Program-made: the position numbers and the translations under genes
Shown here: positions 1-5,280 of the stretch, in pieces
Numbering within the stretch: the stretch's first letter is position 1
How the letters are laid out: each line of letters starts with the position of its first letter
Assembly: GCA_016194835.1 (NCBI GenBank)
Contig: JACQAU010000004.1
Coordinates: 1-7,269 of the forward strand
DNA: 7,269 bases
DNA from: Deltaproteobacteria bacterium
GTDB lineage: Bacteria > Bdellovibrionota > UBA1018
Reading direction: 5' to 3'
Notes under the pieces: model-generated
Database searches by the model: none
Told to the model about the DNA's origin: nothing
What the model saw: the letters and a program-made list of their open reading frames with translations, nothing else

Positions 1-13
1 CTATACTCTGTCT

Positions 14-22
14 TAAGGAAAG
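14..22 (+). promoter_or_regulatory. Ribosome binding site of vapB
   Basis: A purine-rich AAGGAAAGG lies four bases before the ATG at 27. It is a good Shine-Dalgarno match and fixes the vapB start. The promoter must lie at or beyond the left edge of the window, because only 26 bases precede the gene. Confidence 0.6.
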
Positions 23-26
23 GACA

Positions 27-239
27 ATGAGAACAACAATCACTCTAAAGACAGAAATGCTACAAGAAGTAATGATGTTAAGCGGTAAGAGCAAATATAG
101 TGAGGCTATCGTGACTTCGCTTAGTGATTATATTTCTCTAAAAAAGAGACTCTCCTTTCTAGAGCATCTATTTCACAATACTCTCCCGCATTCATTGAAA
201 AAAATAAAAAAACAGCGCAAGTATACAAAATGGTCTTAA
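27..239 (+). CDS. vapB: VapB-type antitoxin, ribbon-helix-helix (type II toxin-antitoxin)
   Basis: This 70-residue protein is the likely antitoxin for the VapC toxin encoded directly downstream. The N-terminus MRTTITLKTEML is the beta-strand plus first helix typical of ribbon-helix-helix VapB antitoxins. It is followed by a second helix (about residues 22-35, KYSEAIVTSLSDYI). The basic C-terminus (about residues 57-67, lysine-rich) is the part that in this family normally wraps the toxin. The start is supported by a strong ribosome binding site. The stop overlaps the vapC start (vapC begins at 230), the usual arrangement for co-translated toxin-antitoxin pairs. In known VapBC systems the VapB-VapC complex represses its own promoter; the promoter here lies outside or at the edge of the window. 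The antitoxin class is clear from the N-terminal pattern and the partner; the exact subfamily is not. Confidence 0.85.
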   Translation: MRTTITLKTEMLQEVMMLSGKSKYSEAIVTSLSDYISLKKRLSFLEHLFHNTLPHSLKKIKKQRKYTKWS

Positions 240-607
240 TTGATAGCAGTATTTGGATAAATCTTTACCGAAAGAAAACTCACCATATAGGAGAACTGGT
301 TTGGTCTCTAGTTGCAAACAATAAAGCAGCGATTTGTGGTCAAATTTTAGTCGAATTTTTAGGTGGTTTTAGAACTGCATTGGAATGGGAAACGAATAAA
401 AAAGCGTTAGAACTTTTTCCATTTCTTGAGACCACAAAAGAAACTTATATGCTGGCTTCAAACTTACTTGCCAAGTATCCAAAATTGGGTCCAGGTGATG
501 TCATCATTGGAGCAACAGCTATAACAAATTCTGTAAAACTTCTTACATTTGATAATGATTTTCAGTTACTAAAATCTGAAGGATTAGAGCTTTTGCAGAA
601 AAAATAG
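230..607 (+). CDS. vapC: VapC-type PIN-domain ribonuclease toxin
   Basis: This 125-residue, full-length PIN-domain protein is the expected toxin of a VapBC pair. VapC enzymes are Mg2+-dependent endoribonucleases, often cutting tRNA or rRNA. The four acidic positions of the PIN active site are visible: D5 in MVLIDSSIWI, E42 in ILVEFLGGF, D90 in GPGDVIIGATA and D108 in LLTFDNDF. Nothing suggests inactivation. The ATG lies inside the last codons of vapB (10-base overlap) with no clear ribosome binding site of its own, so translation is probably coupled to the antitoxin, keeping toxin levels below antitoxin. The RNA target cannot be read from the sequence. The gene converges with tnaA, with only eight bases between the two stop codons. 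Confidence 0.92.
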   Translation: MVLIDSSIWINLYRKKTHHIGELVWSLVANNKAAICGQILVEFLGGFRTALEWETNKKALELFPFLETTKETYMLASNLLAKYPKLGPGDVIIGATAITNSVKLLTFDNDFQLLKSEGLELLQKK

Positions 608-615
608 GCTTGTGG

Positions 616-2001
616 TTAAACTACGCTAAATTTTGCTGTAAAATGTTTCAGATACGGGGGTTCATAAATTATTTTGAGTCCCCGTATTTTATTTTTTCTG
701 GCTACTATGTTAGAAATGCCCTCTAAAATATAATCAAAATGACTTTGTGTATAAACCCTGCGTGGAATAGCAAGTCTCACAAGTTCCATAGCGGAAGGAT
801 GAAATTTAGCCCCACTTTGCTTTCCAAACATAACAGATCCAATCTCGCAGCACCGTATTCCTTCTTCTATGTACAACTCGCACACCAAAGCTTGGCCAGG
901 AAAGTTTTCGGGTGGGATGTGTGACAAAAAAGATTTTGCGTCTATATACACAGCGTGCCCACCGGGTGGCTGAACTGTCGGAATGCCTAGTTTATTTAAA
1001 CCCTCTGCCATGTAACGACACACAGCAAGTCGATAAGAGAGATAGTTTTCATCTAAAACCTCGTCTAGCCCTACAGTGAGTGCTTCTAGATCTCTGGCGG
1101 CAAGTCCGCCGTAAGTTGGGAAACCTTCCGTTAAAATAAGCAAGTTTCTGATCTGATCCACCCATTTGCCGTCTCTAAGAGCAATAAAACCACCAATGTT
1201 TCCTAAAGCATCTTTTTTTGCGCTTACTAAACAACCATCTGCACAAGAAAAAATTTCTTTTGCAATATCTCTAGCAGAATAGTTTTCGTAAGCTTTTTCG
1301 CGCAATTTGATAAAATAACTATTTTCTGCAAAACGGCATGCATCTAGTATAAAAGGAACGTCATAGCGCTTGAAAATTTTAGAAGCTCCACGAATATTTT
1401 CTAATGCCACAGGCTGTCCCCCTCCCGTGTTATTGGTGATAGTGAGCATTCCGAAAGGGATAAATTGATGGTTTTCTTTGCAAAAGTTTTCTAATTTTTC
1501 TAAATCTATATTACCCTTAAAGGGATGAAATACAGACGGATTTTTTCCTTCTGCTATTACTAGGTCTATAGCTTCACCACTTGCGTGTTCTATGTTAGCG
1601 CGTGTTGTATCAAAGTGATTATTAGAGGGTATTTTGCTGTCTGATTTTACCAAAATAGAAAAAAGAAGCCTTTCAGCCGCTCTACCCTGGTGTGTGGGGA
1701 TTACATAGGAGTAACCGGTTAATTCCTTTACTTTTTTTTCAAACTTATAAAAACTAGTGGAACCCGCATAACTTTCATCAGCAGTGAGCATGGCGCCCCA
1801 TTGCGAAGCACTCATTGCGGTTGTGCCAGAATCAGTTAAAAAATCAAAAGTGACTTTGTTTGCGGGGATTAAAAATAAATTAAATCCTGCGTTTTCTAGT
1901 ATTTGTTTTCTTTCTTCTTTGCTTGTAAATGGCAAAGGCTCAATCATTTTTATTTTAAATGGCTCAATAATTGTGCGTTGTTTTTTTTCTAGATCATTCA
2001 T
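616..2001 (-). CDS. tnaA: Tryptophanase (tryptophan indole-lyase, PLP-dependent)
   Basis: This 461-residue, full-length beta-eliminating lyase is predicted to cleave tryptophan to indole, pyruvate and ammonia in the cytoplasm. Visible family motifs are FLTDSGTTAMS (54-64), DESYAGS (75-81, Tyr78 corresponding to the catalytic Tyr of the family), IPTHQGRAAE (101-110), ILDACRFAEN (218-227, Asp220 contacting the PLP ring nitrogen) and SAKKDA (260-265, Lys263 as the PLP lysine). Tryptophanase is favoured over its relative tyrosine phenol-lyase. The specificity positions read Asp131 in FDTT, Ile387 in EIGS and His453 near the C-terminus, where tyrosine phenol-lyase has Thr, Arg and Phe. The overall sequence resembles the Porphyromonas-type tryptophanases more than the E. 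coli enzyme. No tnaC-like leader peptide is seen; the gene instead follows a DUF2889-like gene by 22 bases, suggesting co-transcription. The start is set by a strong AGGAGG six bases upstream. Confidence 0.9.
   Translation of the reverse strand: MNDLEKKQRTIIEPFKIKMIEPLPFTSKEERKQILENAGFNLFLIPANKVTFDFLTDSGTTAMSASQWGAMLTADESYAGSTSFYKFEKKVKELTGYSYVIPTHQGRAAERLLFSILVKSDSKIPSNNHFDTTRANIEHASGEAIDLVIAEGKNPSVFHPFKGNIDLEKLENFCKENHQFIPFGMLTITNNTGGGQPVALENIRGASKIFKRYDVPFILDACRFAENSYFIKLREKAYENYSARDIAKEIFSCADGCLVSAKKDALGNIGGFIALRDGKWVDQIRNLLILTEGFPTYGGLAARDLEALTVGLDEVLDENYLSYRLAVCRYMAEGLNKLGIPTVQPPGGHAVYIDAKSFLSHIPPENFPGQALVCELYIEEGIRCCEIGSVMFGKQSGAKFHPSAMELVRLAIPRRVYTQSHFDYILEGISNIVARKNKIRGLKIIYEPPYLKHFTAKFSVV
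652..697 (+). terminator. Intrinsic terminator for vapBC, inside the 3' end of tnaA
   Basis: On the plus strand, arms at 652-664 and 675-687 form a 13-bp stem with two internal G-T/T-G wobbles and a GC core (GGGG/CCCC). The loop has 10 bases, and a T-rich tail (TTTATTTTTT) ends at 697. The tail is present only in the vapBC direction, so the element should act on the plus strand. It lies 45 bases beyond the vapC stop and is entirely within the coding sequence of the opposing tnaA gene (around its IYEPPYLK codons). Confidence 0.7.
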
Positions 2002-2007
2002 AACATC

Positions 2008-2013
2008 CCTCCT
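2008..2013 (-). promoter_or_regulatory. Ribosome binding site of tnaA
   Basis: A perfect AGGAGG on the minus strand, six bases before the ATG at 2001, fixes the tnaA start. It is the strongest ribosome binding site seen in the window and lies in the 22-base gap after the DUF2889-like gene. Confidence 0.75.
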
Positions 2014-2023
2014 ACTCTCTAGC

Positions 2024-2476
2024 CTACTCTCTAAATGGATAACAAGCGTTCTTTAACCATGGTTTGGCTTTTTTGACAAACTCTTCATCCGAAAGGGATT
2101 TGTTTACCCATTCTTTCCAATTAAAATTTATACCTATTAATACGTTATAACTTAGTCGAATTGCATTAAGTGAAAGTTCATAAAGATGTGTACATCCGTC
2201 TGCTGTTCCCAAGGCTTCTATTAGTTTTCTATTAATCCCTCTTTCTAGTTTGAGACCTTCCAGTTTTTTTATTAAAACAGTCGTTTGATTGCAGACCCCA
2301 AGTGGAGCTTTTAAAATAACCGCTTTAGTTTTTTCGATAATTAAAGATTTTAGATTTATGGTTAGTTCCACTCTCATGCTGTGATTTAGATCCAAAAGAG
2401 ATGCGCTCGTTAATATTTTATTTGCACTTATTTTTTTAACACAAGAGTTAATATTTCTTTCGTAAAGTCCTAACAT
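2024..2476 (-). CDS. DUF2889-like protein of unknown function
   Basis: A 150-residue protein with no assigned biochemical role. It matches, from memory, the DUF2889 pattern: an N-terminal segment of beta character with a LLDLNHSMRVEL stretch (about 28-38), a central APLGVC (57-62), then LEGLKLERGINRKLIEALG followed by the hallmark DGCTHLYEL (93-101). No signal peptide or membrane segment is evident. Two in-frame starts exist. The ATG at 2476 is preferred because AGGT precedes it at workable spacing and homologues tend to begin near LYERNI; the ATG at 2494 lacks a ribosome binding site and would add six residues. The gene sits 45 bases after abiEii and 22 bases before tnaA on the same strand, so it may be co-transcribed with either. 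A TTGACA at 2520-2525 overlaps the abiEii stop, but no well-spaced -10 box follows, so a separate promoter is unproven. Confidence 0.72.
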   Translation of the reverse strand: MLGLYERNINSCVKKISANKILTSASLLDLNHSMRVELTINLKSLIIEKTKAVILKAPLGVCNQTTVLIKKLEGLKLERGINRKLIEALGTADGCTHLYELSLNAIRLSYNVLIGINFNWKEWVNKSLSDEEFVKKAKPWLKNACYPFRE

Positions 2477-2521
2477 ATAGATTTTACCTGCCATATATAC
2501 TTATGTTTAGATTTAGTCATG

Positions 2522-3349
2522 TCAAGTTATATTGTGCTGTTGCACATGTTCTTGCATTATTTCTAGACGACTGAGGAAAAAAGCACTGTTCCAGGAATCC
2601 ATTAAATCTAAATCTTTTTGTTTTACAAAACGTGCCATATCTTTTTTTTGGTTTTCCCAGTCTGTAGTCAAAATTTTTTCCTGCATTTTTTCAGTGTACC
2701 AATTTTTATTAAGTTTTATCCCCTTCCCTTTCCAGGGTCCACTTTGATCAATTGCGTTTGACAAAAGATCAAAATTAATTGCTACTTTTCGTCCCGTATA
2801 CCAGATAAAATCAAACCAGTCTCTGCCTTTTTCCCAGTTTCTGCATAAAAGTGCATGGCTTTTTCCAGCAAAAAGACTGGGCAAATCATGAGACAAGACG
2901 GGCACAGTAACTGGAAAATCAATATATTTTTGTTCATACGTTGCACCAAGAGGTGGATTTGTGTCTATTTCGAGTTTAATTTTAATTGATTTTGGGGTGG
3001 TATTTTTTTTATGCTTTAAGATTAAAATTTTTCCAATGGAGTTGTCTTTTAAAAAAACTGTTTTTACTGGGCTTTTTAGAGTCGATCGATCCTGAATCTG
3101 CAGTTGATAGCCATAGGCTGTGAAATCATTTTGTAAACTGTTTAAATATGGGGACCAATCAAATTTTGGGTTTACTTTTTTTAAGGCAAAGTCCATGTCT
3201 TCAGAAAAACGATTGAGTCCATAAAAAATTCTTAAACAAGTTCCTCCAAGAAAAACTCCAACTTTAAAAAAACCTTGCCTAGATAAACTAGAAAGTTGAT
3301 TTTGCGGGGAATAATTGTCTATGCGGTCTTGAATAATTTTAATATTCAT
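2522..3349 (-). CDS. abiEii: AbiEii nucleotidyltransferase toxin (type IV toxin-antitoxin)
   Basis: A 275-residue nucleotidyltransferase-like protein of the AbiEii family, the toxin of AbiE abortive phage-infection systems. Motif I is FLGGTCLRIFYGLNRFSEDMDF (34-54): the GGT loop (35-37) and the acidic pair D51/D53 are the expected nucleotide and metal-binding residues. Further motifs are KLEID (125-129) and the family signature KGRDWFDFIWY (174-184), preceded by Lys163 in LFAGKSHALL. Nothing appears truncated. The ATG overlaps the abiEi stop as ATGA, and a strong AAAGGAG (3358-3364) lies inside the abiEi 3' end, so the toxin has its own ribosome binding site. AbiE toxins act on host nucleic-acid metabolism using NTP (related MenA-type enzymes modify tRNA); the substrate here is not known. 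The N-terminal 30 residues are short compared with some homologues. Confidence 0.9.
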   Translation of the reverse strand: MNIKIIQDRIDNYSPQNQLSSLSRQGFFKVGVFLGGTCLRIFYGLNRFSEDMDFALKKVNPKFDWSPYLNSLQNDFTAYGYQLQIQDRSTLKSPVKTVFLKDNSIGKILILKHKKNTTPKSIKIKLEIDTNPPLGATYEQKYIDFPVTVPVLSHDLPSLFAGKSHALLCRNWEKGRDWFDFIWYTGRKVAINFDLLSNAIDQSGPWKGKGIKLNKNWYTEKMQEKILTTDWENQKKDMARFVKQKDLDLMDSWNSAFFLSRLEIMQEHVQQHNIT

Positions 3350-3978
3350 ATAGAAAGCTCCTTTCTGATTGCTTTTAAAAATCTACGAACTCTGTGAGAT
3401 GGATAAGCATTTATGAGTTCATTAATATCTTCTTTTTTAAATTTTAAATTATCCGTTTCAATTCTTAAACTTTTATAAAGTGGAGTGCAGTCTTTCCAGT
3501 CTAAACGACGTGTAAAAACATAATCACACAATGCTTTTAATGGAGAAGCCATCAGAAAAAAATGTGTTTCATGCTTTATTCTTTCCACTCCTGTAAAAAA
3601 AGTTTGCATTGGCACTTTTTGATAGGAATAAACTCCCAATGAAGTTTTAAATTGACAAGAGCGTCTGGTGCTAGCACTAGTGATTGTATAAACAGCCTCT
3701 GGGATCAAATCGTGATAAGACAAGGCTGACTCTAAGCTGATATAAGATGGCGCGTAAATTTTTTGTGCTAGCTCATAGGGATAAACACCTTTTTTTTGAT
3801 AGCGTTTGCCTAAGCAATAAAGCCCTCTGCGAATTTGAATGATCTCCCCCTTTGCTATGGCGCGTTTGATCCGATTGTAGCGACTCGCAGCAGAATCTGA
3901 TAGAATATGAATCAATTCTGTATCTGTAAATACATCATCAGGAATTTGCTCTAAAATAAGATCAATGAGTTCAGACAT
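3346..3978 (-). CDS. abiEi: AbiEi-family antitoxin / transcriptional autorepressor
   Basis: A 210-residue cognate antitoxin and autoregulator of AbiEii. An N-terminal winged-helix DNA-binding region (about 1-60, ending IRRGLYCLGKRY) is followed by the AbiEi C-terminal domain with the recognisable SYISLESALSYHDLIPEAVYTITSAS (78-103) and ASPLKALCDYV (144-154). The C-terminus is strongly basic (RVRRFLKAIRK). In the family the antitoxin counteracts the toxin without a stable complex and represses its operon by binding inverted repeats. The ATG at 3978 is chosen because a TTG-initiated version beginning at 3999 would translate the palindrome itself. The chosen start has no Shine-Dalgarno sequence. 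A near-consensus promoter and a 24-bp-arm palindrome lie immediately upstream. The stop overlaps abiEii by four bases, as expected for a bicistronic toxin-antitoxin operon. Confidence 0.88.
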   Translation of the reverse strand: MSELIDLILEQIPDDVFTDTELIHILSDSAASRYNRIKRAIAKGEIIQIRRGLYCLGKRYQKKGVYPYELAQKIYAPSYISLESALSYHDLIPEAVYTITSASTRRSCQFKTSLGVYSYQKVPMQTFFTGVERIKHETHFFLMASPLKALCDYVFTRRLDWKDCTPLYKSLRIETDNLKFKKEDINELINAYPSHRVRRFLKAIRKELSI

Positions 3979-4027
3979 ATTATTGTAAGAAACTATCAAA
4001 AAATGATAGTTTCTTACAATAATATGT
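3975..4027. repeat. Perfect 24-bp inverted repeat over the abiE promoter and start codon (candidate AbiEi operator)
   Basis: Arms at 3975-3998 and 4004-4027 are exact reverse complements separated by five A residues. One arm contains the abiEi ATG (3976-3978) and the other contains the -10 box (4019-4024). Published AbiEi proteins repress their operon by binding inverted repeats of about this size in the promoter, so an operator role is the best inference. If transcription starts near 4012, the RNA would also fold a shorter hairpin (AAACTATCA/TGATAGTTT, U5 loop) directly ahead of the start codon. Confidence 0.85.
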
Positions 4028-4047
4028 TAGAAAGATTAATCTGTCAA
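4019..4047 (-). promoter_or_regulatory. Sigma-70-type promoter of abiEi-abiEii
   Basis: On the minus strand a consensus TTGACA (-35, 4042-4047) and TATTAT (-10, 4019-4024, five of six matches) are separated by exactly 17 bases. Transcription should begin near 4012, giving a leader of about 34 bases before the abiEi ATG. This is the best promoter visible in the window. Its -10 box is inside the long palindrome, so repressor binding there would block polymerase. Confidence 0.75.
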
Positions 4048-4082
4048 AGATAAAACTTGAGCAGAAGTAATGAGTCAGTGAC

Positions 4083-4135
4083 GGTAGTACTGCAGTACCA
4101 GCTTTACTGGACGTCTAGAACTGGTAGCCTACCAG
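4083..4135. repeat. Group of short palindromes upstream of the ATPase gene
   Basis: Non-coding DNA between the abiE promoter and the ATPase contains several short perfect palindromes in succession: GTACTGCAGTAC (4087-4098), CCAG-5-CTGG (4098-4110) and CTGGTAG-C-CTACCAG (4121-4135). The half-sites CTGG/CCAG recur about six times between 4098 and 4200. The stretch contains no gene and no transposase-like reading frame. Its function is not known. Confidence 0.6.
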
Positions 4136-4200
4136 AAAACGCGGTGAATGCATTTTCTGGATATTATGCTAGAATTTGCATTCACTGCGTTTTCTGGTAG
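4129..4200. repeat. Long inverted repeat, 24-nt arms, upstream of the ATPase gene
   Basis: Arms at 4129-4152 and 4177-4200 are reverse complements with a single mismatch that would be a G-T pair in RNA, around a 24-base loop. The end motif CTACCAG (4129-4135) can alternatively pair with CTGGTAG at 4121-4127, and the loop carries another TTTTCTGG copy, so competing folds are possible. It ends 10 bases before the preferred ATPase start. Candidate roles are an operator, a regulatory RNA hairpin, or the remnant end of a mobile or repetitive element; the sequence does not decide between them. Confidence 0.8.
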
Positions 4201-4210
4201 ACTAGGAAAT

Positions 4211-5215
4211 ATGCCCCACACTCGACTTCGTCATCTTCAAGAAAGTTTTGATCGACTCATTAAATTTGCAAGAATTATCGGCATTTTAGGGCACCGTCAG
4301 GTTGGTAAAACCACATTTCTCAAAGCTAATGCAAGGGAGTGCGTTACTCTAGATGACGAAGATATTTTTAAAACCGCCTCTAATTCTCCAAAAAAATTCA
4401 TCGAATCATTACAGGCCAACCGATCTGGAATTGATGAGTGTCAACTTGTCCCTGGGTTGTTTTCGGCACTCAAAGTCAAGATAGGCACAAGTTCAACTCC
4501 TGGACGGTTTATTTTGACTGGATCAGTGCGATTTACTAGTCGTAAAGCAATACGAGAATCACTCACCGGAAGGATTAGTAATCTTGAACTTTTACCCTTC
4601 TGTATGACTGAGATAGAAAATGAACCAAACTCATCTTTGTTTCTACAGATGCTTACATGCGAATCATTTGAAAATATGGAGCACCGATTCGTGATTCCAT
4701 CCTCACTTTTTAATGAGCACTCTAATGCAATCGAAAGGTATCTAAAAAACGGAGGATTACCTGGGCTGTTTCATATTCGAGACGAGCGCACTCGGGTTAG
4801 TCAATTAGCAGATATTTTAGAAACAATCTTAGACCGTGACATCCGCCTAGTGTACAAGACTTCGTTACCATACCTTTCAGATACTAGATTGGATGATTCC
4901 GACTGGATTACGCTGATTTACCGAAATATTCGCGCGCAGTTTCAATACCGTATTGGTGAGCGCGCAGATTTTTTTCACTATAAAACTCGCGGGGGTGCCA
5001 TGATTCCAATTTCGATTAGAACCAAGAAGGGATATTTAGGACTTATCCCGATTTTATGCAAATCTGAAATAAATCTTTCACTTCGACGATCAGCCGACAG
5101 CTTTCTAAAACATTATGGGCGTTCTAAGGTGCTCTTTATTACCCGAACAGGCAAGGAGTCAGAAATATTGAATGATCGTATTGCTCTTGTCCCAGCTCAA
5201 GTGGCATTATTTTAG
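4211..5215 (+). CDS. AAA_14/DUF4143-type ATPase, probably internally shortened
   Basis: A 334-residue P-loop ATPase of the AAA_14/DUF4143 type, whose cellular role is generally unknown. Numbered from the ATG at 4211: Walker A is GHRQVGKT (27-34), a Walker B-like IDECQLVP lies at 74-81, a sensor-like RFILTGS at 99-105 and the family signature SLTGRISNLELLPF at 117-130. YLKNGGLPGLFHIRDER follows at 177-193, then LDRDIRLVYKTSLPY (207-221) and a C-terminal YRNIRAQFQY...YKTRGGAMIP segment (237-266). The ATG at 4148 would add 21 residues encoded by the inverted repeat and is less likely; the 4211 ATG has AGGA close upstream. Two oddities suggest degeneration. The hydrophobic strand before IDECQ is very short, and TSLPY runs almost directly into the C-terminal block where relatives, as I recall, have roughly 80-100 more residues. 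It may be an ATPase relic. It has no partner gene. Confidence 0.75.
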   Translation: MPHTRLRHLQESFDRLIKFARIIGILGHRQVGKTTFLKANARECVTLDDEDIFKTASNSPKKFIESLQANRSGIDECQLVPGLFSALKVKIGTSSTPGRFILTGSVRFTSRKAIRESLTGRISNLELLPFCMTEIENEPNSSLFLQMLTCESFENMEHRFVIPSSLFNEHSNAIERYLKNGGLPGLFHIRDERTRVSQLADILETILDRDIRLVYKTSLPYLSDTRLDDSDWITLIYRNIRAQFQYRIGERADFFHYKTRGGAMIPISIRTKKGYLGLIPILCKSEINLSLRRSADSFLKHYGRSKVLFITRTGKESEILNDRIALVPAQVALF

Positions 5216-5280
5216 ATTGCATTTCTGAGTCAATAGGTGTGTCAACTAATGCATTGTGATTATATGCTCTGAATCTCGGG

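Noticed and set aside
739..924. Small plus-strand open frame inside tnaA (another at 1784-2056)
   Set aside because: These lie opposite a well-conserved tryptophanase, have no recognisable product or ribosome binding site, and are shadows.
616..2001. Tyrosine phenol-lyase instead of tryptophanase
   Set aside because: Several stretches resemble tyrosine phenol-lyase, but Asp131, Ile387 and His453 at the specificity positions follow tryptophanase, as do Porphyromonas-type relatives.
2532..2747. Plus-strand open frame opposite abiEii
   Set aside because: It is Cys/Ser/Phe-rich from AT-rich antisense codons, with no motif; abiEii on the other strand has clear catalytic motifs.
3979..3999. Upstream TTG start for abiEi adding seven residues
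   Set aside because: It would translate the palindrome arm, has no ribosome binding site, and the internal ATG at 3978 begins a normal AbiEi N-terminus (MSELIDLIL).
4129..4200. Integron attC site or CRISPR repeat
   Set aside because: The arms lack the RYYYAAC/GTTRRRY core of attC sites, no integrase is present, and there is no repeat-spacer periodicity.
4148..4210. Upstream ATG for the ATPase adding 21 residues
   Set aside because: The extension is encoded almost wholly by the inverted repeat, has no Shine-Dalgarno, and does not resemble the family; the ATG at 4211 has AGGA nearby.
5216..5280. Terminator or matching element end between the ATPase and gcdH (AATGCATT at 5248 recurs at 4147)
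   Set aside because: Only a 6-bp TGCATT/AATGCA stem without a T-tract is visible, and the shared octamer is a short AT-rich palindrome likely to recur by chance.
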